A model generated the notes under the pieces. That model was not told where the DNA came from. It saw only the letters and a list, made by a program, of their open reading frames with translations, and did not search any database. From contig CP058708.1 of NCBI GenBank assembly GCA_013414765.1, positions 615,553 through 679,552 of the forward strand: DNA of 64,000 nt, read 5' to 3'. This document shows, one piece after another, positions 45,918 through 56,094 of this stretch. The position numbers and the translations under genes are program-made. Position 1 is the stretch's first letter; each line of letters opens with the position of its first letter. The stretch is from Candidatus Accumulibacter cognatus (GTDB taxonomy: Bacteria > Pseudomonadota > Gammaproteobacteria > Burkholderiales > Rhodocyclaceae).

Positions 45918-46178
45918 ATGTCAAATCAACTGTCTGGTGTCGCTATCGCCGCTGCCGCGGCGGCCCTTTTTGCTACTGGCAGCATCATGCTCCCCAGCGT
46001 TCACGCCGCGGAAGGAGGCTCGGTACACTGTGCCGGCATCAATTCGTGCAAGGGCCATTCCGAATGCAAGACGGCCAAGAGCGAGTGCAAAGGAACGAAC
46101 GCCTGCAAGGGCCAGGGCTGGGTAACCAAAGCCAGCGCCAAGGAATGCACCGATGCGGGTGGCAAGGTCGTCAAGTAA
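45918..46178 (+). CDS. bufA2: Bufferin-type Cys-rich precursor (BufA2-like metallophore)
   Basis: 86-aa exported Cys-rich peptide. A Sec signal (AIAAAAAALFATGSIMLPSVHA) is followed by a repetitive core with six cysteines: VHCAGINSCKGHSECK, TAKSECKGTNACKGQG and AKECTDAGG. This matches the periplasmic bufferin type of copper-binding ribosomally made peptides, whose Cys residues are modified by a DUF692 iron enzyme. The two following genes encode exactly that enzyme and its partner. GAGAGGAG precedes the ATG at 45918. Confidence 0.85.
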   Translation: MSNQLSGVAIAAAAAALFATGSIMLPSVHAAEGGSVHCAGINSCKGHSECKTAKSECKGTNACKGQGWVTKASAKECTDAGGKVVK

Positions 46179-46253
46179 GCTTGCTGCCATGCGGCGTGAC
46201 CGGGCTGCCCATAGGCCAACGGTCACGCCCGAGGCCAACCTGCAGGAGAGGCG

Positions 46254-47087
46254 ATGCGCAACACCCTGAACGGCTTCGGCCTGGGCCTTCGTACTGAACA
46301 TTACCGGGATTTTGTCGAGTCTCCATGGCACGTGGACTGGCTTGAAATCATCTCCGAAAACTATCTCGTCGCGGGGGGCAAACCCCTTTACTATCTTGAT
46401 CGCATCCGCCGTGACTATCCTATGGTGATGCATGGTGTTTCGCTCTCGATTGGCAGCTGCGATGCACCTGATTCTGCGTACTTGCGGCAGTTGCGAGCAC
46501 TGGTCGACCGCGTTGAGCCGGCCTGGGTTTCGGACCATCTGTGCTGGACCGGAACCGGATCGTTGAACCTCCACGATCTGCTGCCACTGCCTTACACCGA
46601 GGCGGCCCTGCGGCAACTCGAGGCCCGCGTGGCCCAGGTACAGGAGGCTCTCGGCCAACCGCTATTGCTGGAGAACGTTTCCAGCTATGTGCGCTACCGC
46701 GCCGACGAGATGAGCGAATGGGAGTTCATCGACGAATTGGTCAGGCGTACCGGCTGTGAGTTGCTGCTCGACGTGAATAATGTCTACGTGAGCAGTGTCA
46801 ATCACCATTTCAATCCGCATACCTTCATTGATGCCATGCCGCTTACTGCAGTTCGCCAGATTCATCTCGCTGGACACGAGAAGCATGGCGGTTACCTCAT
46901 CGATACCCACGATCAACCAATTTGTGAAGCCGTCTGGGATCTGTACGCCTATACCGTTGGACGACTTGGTTCGATACCAACGATGATCGAACGCGATGAC
47001 AACATTCCGCCGCTCGCGGAACTCATCGCCGAACTCGACTGCGTTCGTGCGCTGGCACAGCGCATCCAGGCCAAACAGGCAGCATGA
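46254..47087 (+). CDS. bufB: DUF692 multinuclear iron-dependent oxidative enzyme
   Basis: 277-aa TIM-barrel enzyme of the DUF692/MNIO family (MbnB relatives) that modifies cysteines of the precursor peptide. Likely metal ligands are seen in [65 protein letters not shown] and [17 protein letters not shown] precedes the ATG. It overlaps the DUF2063 gene by ATGA. Confidence 0.9.
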   Translation: MRNTLNGFGLGLRTEHYRDFVESPWHVDWLEIISENYLVAGGKPLYYLDRIRRDYPMVMHGVSLSIGSCDAPDSAYLRQLRALVDRVEPAWVSDHLCWTGTGSLNLHDLLPLPYTEAALRQLEARVAQVQEALGQPLLLENVSSYVRYRADEMSEWEFIDELVRRTGCELLLDVNNVYVSSVNHHFNPHTFIDAMPLTAVRQIHLAGHEKHGGYLIDTHDQPICEAVWDLYAYTVGRLGSIPTMIERDDNIPPLAELIAELDCVRALAQRIQAKQAA

Positions 47088-47848
47088 GCACCCTGGCCGA
47101 TTTGCAGCAGCGCTTCCAACAGAGCATTCTGCTTGACCATCCGACTCCGGGTTTATTTGCTGCGGAGGGGGCGGTGCTGGCAGGAGGAATGAGCGTTTAC
47201 CTGCAAGCTTATCGTGCCCGCCTGACGGCGGCTCTGGCAGACAATTTCCTGGTTCTGCAGCGGGCGCTCGGTGATGACGCCTTTGCTGTTCTGGCGCATG
47301 CGTATATCGACGCGCACCCATCGCATTTCCGTTCGATTCGCTGGTACGGCCACAGGCTGGTGGAGTTTCTTGCTGCTGCCCCAGAGCGCTTGCCACATCC
47401 GGCGCTGCTCGACCTGGCACGGATGGACTGGGCAATGCGTACGGCCTTTGATGCTGCAGACGCCACCACCCTCACTGCCGACGATCTCGCTGCGTTGCAG
47501 CTTCAGGACTGGCCCCAACGGCGATTCACCCCCCTTCCCTCCTTGCAGATGATCGATCTGACGTGGTGTGTCGAGCCAATCTGGAAAGCACTCGATGCGG
47601 ACGCCGCAGCCACTAGCGAGGAACCACAACCATCGGTACATGTACTGCTGATCTGGCGGCCCACTCTCGATTGCTGCTGGCGGTCTTCCGATACCTGCGA
47701 AGCAGCGGCTCTGCGAGCCTTGACCCTGGGGGCCAGTTTCGCCGACTGTTGCACGGTGATTGCCGAATCCGGAGTACCGGAACCGGCGCAGACGGCTGCC
47801 GGTTTTCTTCAGCGTTGGATCGCCGAAGGTCTTCTCGCTAAGGATTGA
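47084..47848 (+). CDS. bufC: DUF2063 partner protein (MbnC-like)
   Basis: 254-aa protein: an N-terminal DUF2063 DNA-binding-like helical domain ([40 protein letters not shown]) and a C-terminal beta-rich part. In MNIO systems this partner binds the precursor leader and presents it to the DUF692 enzyme. Translationally coupled to it here. Confidence 0.87.
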   Translation: MSTLADLQQRFQQSILLDHPTPGLFAAEGAVLAGGMSVYLQAYRARLTAALADNFLVLQRALGDDAFAVLAHAYIDAHPSHFRSIRWYGHRLVEFLAAAPERLPHPALLDLARMDWAMRTAFDAADATTLTADDLAALQLQDWPQRRFTPLPSLQMIDLTWCVEPIWKALDADAAATSEEPQPSVHVLLIWRPTLDCCWRSSDTCEAAALRALTLGASFADCCTVIAESGVPEPAQTAAGFLQRWIAEGLLAKD

Positions 47849-47855
47849 GAGGAAC

Positions 47856-48065
47856 ATGCCAATACTCCCAGGAAACCCCATGACGACGAGGTGTACGGAC
47901 TGCGGCACGGCCTTTGTCTGCGGGGCGGTGGCCGGTCTCCCCAGTTGCTGGTGTATGAAAAAGCCGACCCTGTCCCTTGAAGCGAGTGCGGCGGCCACCG
48001 GCTGTTACTGCCCGGCCTGTCTGGAGCAGCGGCTCAGTGCTCAGACATCCGCTCAGGAAGCATGA
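47856..48065 (+). CDS. Cys-rich CWC-type small protein
   Basis: 69-aa protein with eight cysteines: RCTDCGTAFVCGAVAG, PSCWCMKKP and GCYCPACLEQRL. The SCWC core matches the cysteine-rich CWC family and probably binds zinc or copper. GAGAGGAAC precedes the ATG, 7 bp after the DUF2063 gene, so it is the fourth gene of the bufferin operon. The usual DoxX-like member is absent. Its 3' end overlaps nudB by 32 bp tail to tail. Confidence 0.75.
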   Translation: MPILPGNPMTTRCTDCGTAFVCGAVAGLPSCWCMKKPTLSLEASAAATGCYCPACLEQRLSAQTSAQEA

Positions 48066-48483
48066 GAATTGCGTCGCGGTTGCTCCACGAAAAACATTTC
48101 GCAGCCGCTTCCCGCCACGGCAGCCAGCAGTAACGCAAGTGCTCTTCGGCAGCAATGGTGACCGGCTGTGCTGCCGGAAGTAGCAAAGAGAAGACATGCT
48201 CGGTATTGTGCAGGACACCCGGAGCGTAACGATGTCGCCATTCGGCAAAAATCTCGTAGCGATTGCTGAGTTGCCAATCCACAAGACCCTCGGCGAGCAC
48301 CTTGATCCCGGTTTCCTCCCCGACTTCACGGATGGCAGTTGTCAGCAATGGCTCGCCCTCTTCCTGGCTGCCAGTCACGGACTGCCAGTAACCTGCATGA
48401 GTAGCGCGTTCGAGCAACAACACCTGCAAGTCCCGAGTATGGATCACGACCAGCACCGACACCGGCCGCTTGTATTGCTTCAT
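48034..48483 (-). CDS. nudB: Dihydroneopterin triphosphate diphosphatase (Nudix)
   Basis: 149-aa Nudix hydrolase of folate synthesis. It shows KRPVSVLVVIHTRDLQVLLL, the Nudix box with REVGEETGIK, and the family-type GYWQSVTGSQEEGE. The order aspS...nudB is common in betaproteobacteria. Its start overlaps the barstar stop (ATGA), making it the last gene of the aspS run. Confidence 0.9.
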   Translation of the reverse strand: MKQYKRPVSVLVVIHTRDLQVLLLERATHAGYWQSVTGSQEEGEPLLTTAIREVGEETGIKVLAEGLVDWQLSNRYEIFAEWRHRYAPGVLHNTEHVFSLLLPAAQPVTIAAEEHLRYCWLPWREAAAKCFSWSNRDAILMLPERMSEH

Positions 48484-48923
48484 GCCAGAGTCGGGAGAGC
48501 CGCCAGTCCGTCAGCACGGAGATCGTAAAATACCCACATCGGTAAGTCCTGCAAGCGCCATTCGGCAATGGCCGCGGCAAACACCTCGTTTACCGCGTGA
48601 AAAGATACCGGATCCTGGGCTTGCAGAATTTCAGCCCGGGTGATGATCAGGACATAACCAGCGGCTTCAAACCACGAAAAATCGGTCAGACAATCCTTGA
48701 GGGCATCAAGGTTGTGTCCGTACCACTCGGGCAAATCGAGATCCCGTCCGAGTGTCGAAAGGACGCTGTCGATGCAGTCAGAGTCGTCAAAACTGACGTC
48801 AAAACAGGCGAGGCCGGCCGCTTCCGCAGCCGCTTTGACAACCCTGTGAGCAGTCACAGGCAGATGGTAAATACCGGCCTGTGTTGCATCCACAAGCAAG
48901 TTCTGCAAGTCGTTCTGGCTCAT
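48480..48923 (-). CDS. Barstar family ribonuclease inhibitor
   Basis: 147-aa cytosolic protein. The barstar signature is clear at DLPEWYGHNLDALKDCLTDF, including the two Asp residues that contact the barnase active site in barstar. The chain is longer than Bacillus barstar (about 90 aa) with an N-terminal extension. It begins two bases after the RNase gene, so toxin and inhibitor are made together. Confidence 0.87.
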   Translation of the reverse strand: MSQNDLQNLLVDATQAGIYHLPVTAHRVVKAAAEAAGLACFDVSFDDSDCIDSVLSTLGRDLDLPEWYGHNLDALKDCLTDFSWFEAAGYVLIITRAEILQAQDPVSFHAVNEVFAAAIAEWRLQDLPMWVFYDLRADGLAALPTLA

Positions 48924-48925
48924 GG

Positions 48926-49327
48926 TTATTCGCGTATACGGCGGAAACTACGGTAATGATCATCAGTGTAATAGTACTCGCCGGAGTTGGCGACATCACC
49001 GTCGCGTCCCTCGCCGGCGATGATTCGTCGCGCGCCACGGTCGCGACTAGCCGGCGTCGGCACCGTATACTCTCGATAGTAGCCGCGCGGCTGCAATGGT
49101 AAGCGCTTCTCGAAATTTCCAAAAATGCTGCCATCCTTGCGCGGGTAAGGAAAGGGTCCGCCCTGCCGGATCAGACGCAGGGTCTGCAATGCCTCCGGTG
49201 GCAAATCGGCCAACGCGACGCTCGCCAGTGGCCTGGGTTCACGTGCCTGAGCCACGCCAAGCAGAGCACCGAGCAGTGCAGCCAGCAGCAATAGCCGCAG
49301 AAGAGTCACGATTTTCAGCACCTGCAA
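48926..49327 (-). CDS. Secreted barnase-like ribonuclease (N1/T1 family)
   Basis: 133-aa protein with a signal peptide (LLLLAALLGALLGVAQA) and a microbial guanyl-specific RNase domain. Compared with barnase, the catalytic residues are all present: Glu in GYYREYTVP, Arg in GARRIIAGE, and His in YYTDDHYRSFRRI; GNFEKRLP matches the guanine-binding loop. It follows the aspS stop directly. TTG at 49327 or GTG at 49321 may be the start; AAAGGG lies just upstream. Confidence 0.87.
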   Translation of the reverse strand: MQVLKIVTLLRLLLLAALLGALLGVAQAREPRPLASVALADLPPEALQTLRLIRQGGPFPYPRKDGSIFGNFEKRLPLQPRGYYREYTVPTPASRDRGARRIIAGEGRDGDVANSGEYYYTDDHYRSFRRIRE

Positions 49328-51130
<1,803 letters not shown>

Positions 51131-51157
51131 GCTGTTTTCCGAGTGACTTGTTTGAGG

Positions 51158-51796
51158 TTATGGTCGGCTGGAAGCGTTCGCGGTCTGCGGTCGTAACGGC
51201 GGAGCCACAACGCCCATCGAGATCACATATTTCAGTGCGGTGTCCACGCTCATGTCGAGTTCGATGACCTCCGTTCTCGGCAGCATCAGAAAGAAGCCCG
51301 AAGTCGGATTCGGTGTCGTGGGAATGTAAACACTGACATGCTCGCCATCGAGATGCCGAAGCATTTCACCACCCGGCTGACCGGTGAGAAAAGCGATTGT
51401 CCAGGAGCCACGCCGCGGATATTCGATCAGCAATGCTTTGCGAAAAGCGTTTCCGGATGATGAAAAGAGCGTGTCTGAAACCTGTTTGACACTGTGATAG
51501 ATCGAATTAACGACCGGAATGCGTGCCAGCAACAACTCCCACCAGGCGACCAGCCGCTGCCCGATGAAATTGGCAGCGAGGAGCCCGGTGAGAAAGATGA
51601 TCAGCAAGGTCAAGACCGCCCCGACACCCGGGATGTCGAAACCCAGCACCGTGCGCGGGTGTATCGCTTCCGGCAACAGGCGCAAGGACTGATCCATGGC
51701 TCCAACGATCAGCACCAGTACCCAGGCGGTGATTGCCAGCGGAACCCAGATCAGCAGGCCGGTGATGAAATAGCGCTTGATCAGTGGTCGGCGCAC
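51158..51796 (-). CDS. DUF502 membrane protein
   Basis: 212-aa inner-membrane protein of the DUF502 family with two N-terminal helices (FITGLLIWVPLAITAWVLVL and VGAVLTLLIIFLTGLLAANF) and a soluble C-terminal domain (PNPTSGFFLMLPRTEVIELD). Function unknown. The GTG at 51796 follows GGAG and overlaps the FmdB-type gene by 16 bp. The FmdB-DUF502-aspS order is conserved in betaproteobacteria. Confidence 0.87.
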   Translation of the reverse strand: MRRPLIKRYFITGLLIWVPLAITAWVLVLIVGAMDQSLRLLPEAIHPRTVLGFDIPGVGAVLTLLIIFLTGLLAANFIGQRLVAWWELLLARIPVVNSIYHSVKQVSDTLFSSSGNAFRKALLIEYPRRGSWTIAFLTGQPGGEMLRHLDGEHVSVYIPTTPNPTSGFFLMLPRTEVIELDMSVDTALKYVISMGVVAPPLRPQTANASSRP

Positions 51797-52086
51797 GCCG
51801 TGGCTCCGGTCACGCAGGCAGGCCCTTTTTCCTGGGATGTCTTGGTACTTGTTTCGTTGGGTTTTTCGTTTCCTTCCGTTATTTCGGTCGACGCAGGCGA
51901 TCTACCACCCTTGAAGTCGGTTGCATACCAGCCACTGCCTTTCAACTGGAAACCGGCAGCGGTCAGTTGCTTGGTATAGGTGGCCTGACCGCATTGGGGA
52001 CAGATATGCAATGCCGCGTCGCTCAGTTTTTGCAAATGATCTTTCTCGAAGCCACAGGAACCGCAACGATAGGCGTAGATCGGCAT
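51781..52086 (-). CDS. FmdB family zinc-ribbon protein
   Basis: 101-aa protein: an FmdB-type zinc ribbon (YAYRCGSCGFEKDHLQKLSD, then HICPQCGQATYTKQLTAAGF) and the common GSGWYATDF stretch, followed by a low-complexity polar tail (about residues 65-101). Regulator-like family of unknown role. First gene of the DUF502-aspS cluster; ISAs1 lies about 80 bp upstream of its start. Confidence 0.88.
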   Translation of the reverse strand: MPIYAYRCGSCGFEKDHLQKLSDAALHICPQCGQATYTKQLTAAGFQLKGSGWYATDFKGGRSPASTEITEGNEKPNETSTKTSQEKGPACVTGATACADH

Positions 52087-52168
52087 GAGTAACCCTCAGA
52101 AAACGCTTGAAAACCTATAATTATACGCGAACTGACGACAGGTCAGGCTGCTACGTCGCCAACGGCGC

Positions 52169-53440
52169 CAGGGCAATCGCATGAATCTTATACAAGACCC
52201 AGGAGTTGGGCCCGGAAGCTGTCAGAAGTTGCGGCGATGAGGCGCTGCACCTGGAGGCCGCCCTTGCGTTTCACGGGCGCGGTGCGCAGGAGGTTGAGGA
52301 CCCACTGGCGCAGGACCGCAAGGTTGTGGGCAGCATGATCGGTACGCGTGCGCGCCTGATCATCGCGGAAGACGACATCCATGCACCAGTGCAGACTGTT
52401 CTCGACACGCCAGTGCTGGCGAACGACGCGGTTCATTCGTTCAGCGTCCGGAGCGAGGCTGCTGAGATAAAAGCGACGTTCGACGGAGGTCTTGCCACCG
52501 ATCGTCCGCTCGCTGGTGATCATCGCGAAGGATTTCAGGTCTGGCCAGCGTTCCGGCGCATGCAGGCAGTCGAGCTGGTCGAAGACGTGGCAGCGCCGCA
52601 CCTCCAGACGGCCATGGTCTTTCTCGACGACTTGGTGAAACCGGTGCGGGGTCCGCTCCGGCGCGGCGTCGAAGGCGCTGACGAAATCCCGGATCGACCC
52701 GGCCAGGGTGGGCTGATTGTCCTTGACCGCCAGCACATAGTCGGCTCCGCGATCACGAATGGCCTGTGCGATGTTGGGCTGCGTCCCCATCGCGTCAATC
52801 GTGACGAGGCAGCCTTCCAGTGCCAGGGTGGTCAGCAGTTCCGGAATGGCGGTCTTCTCGTTCGATTTCGCAGCCGTCGCACGCTGTCCCAGGACCACGC
52901 CGGCTTGGGCGGCGAAAGCGCTCACCAGATGCAATGGCGTGGCGCCCGCTTTCCCCGAACGACGACTCGTCTTGCCATCGATCGCCACGACTTCCTCCCG
53001 GCTCAACGCCGGCACGACTTGGCCGACCCAGCGCAGGAAAGCCGCACCGAACTCGCCGGGATCGATCGCCGCGAACACCCGCCCGAACGTGTCATGGCAC
53101 GGAATGCCACGCTCCAGTTTGAGATAACGGCGCAGCCAGTCCAGCTTTTCCTTCGCCCAGGCTTCGATCTCCACGAAGCCATCCGCACCCGAGAGCACCG
53201 CACACACCGCCACCACCAGCATCTCCACCAAGTCGTGCTCGACCTTCTTCGCCTGCCGCGGATCTCGCACGCCAACCCACACGTCCATCAACCGGACCCT
53301 GCCTCCTGCCTCCATGGAAAACCCCAAAAAGACAGAAAACTACACAAATCAATGAGCTGTGAACAGCCCATTCGTAACTCCTTGAGCGTAAAACATTATT
53401 TCCGAAGGTTCACGACAATGGCATTCATGCGATTGCCCTG
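52169..53440 (-). mobile_element. ISAs1-family insertion sequence, copy A (complete)
   Basis: 1272-bp element with terminal inverted repeats CAGGGCAATCGCATGAAT (52169) and its complement ending at 53440. One intact transposase. No target duplication is seen: the right side is inside an IS1595 gene, but the left side is the FmdB upstream region, so a deletion probably followed insertion. A nearly identical inverted copy starts at 63495. Confidence 0.9.
52188..53315 (-). CDS. ISAs1-family transposase
   Basis: 375-aa DDE transposase with the N-terminal DDE_Tnp_1-associated domain (DPRQAKKVEHDLVEMLVVAV) and catalytic motifs VVAIDGKTSRRS, TIDAMGTQPNIAQAI and HWRVENSLHWCMDVVF. The ATG at 53315 is chosen; an upstream TTG would add four residues. 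Intact. Confidence 0.92.
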   Translation of the reverse strand: MEAGGRVRLMDVWVGVRDPRQAKKVEHDLVEMLVVAVCAVLSGADGFVEIEAWAKEKLDWLRRYLKLERGIPCHDTFGRVFAAIDPGEFGAAFLRWVGQVVPALSREEVVAIDGKTSRRSGKAGATPLHLVSAFAAQAGVVLGQRATAAKSNEKTAIPELLTTLALEGCLVTIDAMGTQPNIAQAIRDRGADYVLAVKDNQPTLAGSIRDFVSAFDAAPERTPHRFHQVVEKDHGRLEVRRCHVFDQLDCLHAPERWPDLKSFAMITSERTIGGKTSVERRFYLSSLAPDAERMNRVVRQHWRVENSLHWCMDVVFRDDQARTRTDHAAHNLAVLRQWVLNLLRTAPVKRKGGLQVQRLIAATSDSFRAQLLGLV

Positions 53441-54238
53441 GCTATCGTAAGCGTTTACGTTCTGGATATGGAAAGCGTGATCCACAACCCGAATCCCGGC
53501 GCTGAGGTTAACGGGTTGATGGGCGATGTGAAGTGGCTTGGCCAAGGCCACATAGACGGCGCTGCCGTCGGAGCAAAGTACCGTATCGGGGTCCAGGACC
53601 GGCTCCAGGACGGCGCGTACCTCTTGGGTATTGGCGCTCTCCAAGACCGCATCGGTGGTCGCCGTGGTACGGTCGCGGGCGATCAACACCGGGATCTGTT
53701 CGTCCGACAGCCCTCACTTGGCAGCCTTGCCGCCCCGCTTGCGCGCCGGGCGCGGCAGGTCGCGGCTGCCTTTGAACGATTCGAGGAAGGAGGTCTCGTC
53801 CGCTTCCACGATGCCATGCAGATGCGATGGCTTAGCCTCGGACAGCTTGTTCAGGAACCGGTGCCGCCAGCGGAATGAGGTGTTCTTGTGAACCCCACAG
53901 TGCCGCGCCGCCGCACGAACCGTTTCACCGGCGATCATTGACCGCGCATACTCCGCCCAGTGATCCCGGCCCCGCAGCCGGGCTAGCGGTGTCTTGGTGA
54001 GCGCATTGAAAGTTTTGCCGCAAGCGCCGCAGCGATACCGGGGCAACCCATGCGCATTGCCCCAGCGACTACAGGGGGCATGATGGCAATGCGGGCACGG
54101 CGGGTTCGGACCTACGATGGCCCCAATCATCTCGTCCGGTTCCTGCTTCTGGCTCAAATGATCAATCGTTTGCTGGCGCTGCGAGGGTGTAAGTTCGCTG
54201 GCTTTGGATAGCCAGTCGTGGAAGTCTTCGGTACGCAT
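53441..54238 (-). pseudogene. IS1595-family transposase, truncated and with internal stop
   Basis: Starts MRTEDFHDWLSKASELTPSQ after GGAGG. The zinc ribbon (CPHCHHAPCSRWGNAHGLPR) and the start of the ISXO2-like domain (HGIVEADETSFLESFKGSR) are clear. An in-frame TGA at 53714-53716 is followed by continued homology (GLSDEQIPVLIARDRTT), and the gene ends at AYDS where ISAs1 copy A begins. The missing C-terminal part is not found on the other side of ISAs1. Confidence 0.87.
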
Positions 54239-54312
54239 GGCGGTTCCTCCGAAATTTCCCTGCCTGTCTATAAGAATAGTCCAGACCAACACTTAACGCA
54301 GACATAGCCTAA

Positions 54313-54841
54313 AAAAAACACCTCGAACCGCGCCTGGCTCAAGCGCAAGCGGGCCAACGTGCCGTGTTCTTCGTAGACGCGGCACACTTTGTCTTGGCAG
54401 CCTTCCTGTCGATGGTGTGGTGCCTTACGCGGGTCTGGATCAAGGCGCCCTCGGGCCGGCAGCGCTTCAACGTACTGGGTGCGCTCGACGCCGTCACCAA
54501 AGAGGTCGTCACCGTCGTCAATTCCACCTACATCAATTCGCTCAGCGTCTGTGCTTTGCTGGAGAAACTGGTTACCCTACGGCCCACGCTGCCTATGACG
54601 GTCGTCCTGGACAACGCCCGCTATCAGCGTTGTGCGTTGGTGAAAACCTGCGCCGAGAAACTGAAGATCGAGTTGCTCTTTTTACCCACCTACTCCCCAA
54701 ATTTGAACCTCATCGAGCGTTTGTGGAAGTTCGTCAAAAAGCAGTGCCTCTACGCCAAGTACTACCCCGACTTCCATTCCTTCACGACGGCCATCGAACG
54801 CTGCTTGCAAGATACCCACACCATCCACGCCAAGGCGCTAC
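54313..54841 (+). pseudogene. IS630-family transposase fragment, 5' part of split gene
   Basis: Reads HLEPRLAQAQAGQRAVFFVD, then AAHFVLAAFLSMVWCLTRVW, VVLDNARYQRC and FLPTYSPNLNLIERLWKFVK: the DDE core of an IS630-family transposase without its N-terminal HTH. It is interrupted at HAKAL by the IS4-type element, and its last codons reappear at 56040-56089. The left truncation abuts the IS1595 remnant. Confidence 0.87.
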
Positions 54842-56029
54842 CTTACCACCTATCAGGTTTCGGCCCCCTGGAAGAACTTGGGCAGAGGCAGTGCGCTGAC
54901 AGCGCGCCTCAACAGGAGACGGAGGCCGCGTTTGAACCAGGATAGCGCGCTGCGATAGGCTTTGCGGACGCTCCAGTGGTTTGGATCGGTCTGCTCACGG
55001 GCTTTCTTTTCAGTGGCAGTGGGGTTGCATCGGGCGTCCTCTTGGCCGGATTGAACACACCAGTACATGGCCAGCGCCATGATCAAAATCAGGCAATCGA
55101 GACGCTTGGGTGCTTCGAGCTTGGTATCCTCCAAACGAAAGCCGCGGCTCTTGAAGTCCGAGAACATGGGTTCGATGGCCCAGCGCGAGCCGTAGTCCCG
55201 GACCGCAGCCCGGTTGGGCGGACAATCCATGGCGATTATCCAGGGCTCGGGGTGTTCAGGCTCATGCAGCACCCCAATGGCCGTTGGGATACCCGCTTCG
55301 AACAGACGCGCATTCCCCTCATAGCGCTCTCGCACACCGGCGGCTAGCTCGCCGGTGGTCCCGATGTCAGCGCAACCGATATCGACCAACAGGTTCCCCT
55401 TCAGGCGCAGCCGATACTGCCAGCCCGCCGCGATGAGCCACTCGAACAGGGCCACAGAGGGGTAAAATCGATCCGCCAGCAGCATCACCGCCACGCCTTC
55501 CGACAACCCGGCCCGTACCTGCTCCAGCAGCACCTGCTGCCCGGCAAAGCCAATATTGGCCTCGCCTTCCTCGATCCGCCACACCAACGGCAGAGAGCGA
55601 TCACCGCAGCGCACACTGATCGTCAGCACCGCGAAACGATCGCCCAAGTCGGTCTGATCCATCGACAGCAGAATCGTCTGCCCTCCCGCCGCCGCTTGCT
55701 CAAGCACTCGACGACCGAAGGGTTCGAGCACCTCACTACTGTCGATCAGCCGGTTCGTCAGCAACCTACGCAGCCACTGCTCGCGCATGTCCGCACGTTC
55801 CGTCTCGAGCGGCAGCAGCGTCGACAACTCCATCGTGTTCGGCGTGCGCGCCTCGATCATCGCAGCCACCGCCAACGGCAACTTTTTCAGGATCGTCTTG
55901 CGCATCCCAGGGAGGGCCTCTTCCAGACCAAGCCGTACCTCGTCCGCTAATTTGTTCGTCTTGCCCATCGTCTCTCAATGTGTTGGCCCATAGTAGTCAG
56001 AGATTACATTAAAAGTGATGGGTGGTAAG
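54842..56029 (-). mobile_element. IS4-family insertion sequence, complete, inside IS630 gene
   Basis: 1188-bp element with terminal repeats CTTACCACCTATCA (54842) and the complement of CTTACCACCCATCA ending at 56029. It is flanked by a 10-bp direct repeat AAGGCGCTAC (54832-54841 and 56030-56039). Removing it and one repeat rejoins the IS630 reading frame (HAKAL-QSLLTLNFQ), which proves the insertion. Confidence 0.93.
54853..55968 (-). CDS. IS4-family transposase
   Basis: 371-aa DDE transposase. Catalytic Asp regions SMDQTDLGDRFAVLTIS and MLLADRFYPSVALFEWL, and the IS4 YREK signature in YGSRWAIEPMFSDFK (Y-2-R-3-E-6-K). The frame is complete and uninterrupted, so the element could be active. 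Confidence 0.92.
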   Translation of the reverse strand: MGKTNKLADEVRLGLEEALPGMRKTILKKLPLAVAAMIEARTPNTMELSTLLPLETERADMREQWLRRLLTNRLIDSSEVLEPFGRRVLEQAAAGGQTILLSMDQTDLGDRFAVLTISVRCGDRSLPLVWRIEEGEANIGFAGQQVLLEQVRAGLSEGVAVMLLADRFYPSVALFEWLIAAGWQYRLRLKGNLLVDIGCADIGTTGELAAGVRERYEGNARLFEAGIPTAIGVLHEPEHPEPWIIAMDCPPNRAAVRDYGSRWAIEPMFSDFKSRGFRLEDTKLEAPKRLDCLILIMALAMYWCVQSGQEDARCNPTATEKKAREQTDPNHWSVRKAYRSALSWFKRGLRLLLRRAVSALPLPKFFQGAET

Positions 56030-56039
56030 AAGGCGCTAC

Positions 56040-56089
56040 AGTCCCTATTGACCCTGAACTTCCAAACCTTCCAGAAGATTCAATCGTGA
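56040..56089 (+). pseudogene. IS630 transposase, displaced C-terminal tail
   Basis: Reads QSLLTLNFQTFQKIQS then TGA. It is the natural C-terminus of the IS630 gene broken at 54841 by the IS4-type element. Confidence 0.85.
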
Positions 56090-56094
56090 CCGCG

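Noticed and set aside
53714-53716. In-frame TGA in the IS1595 gene read as selenocysteine
   Set aside because: The gene is also truncated and lies in an IS graveyard; no selenocysteine signal is seen.
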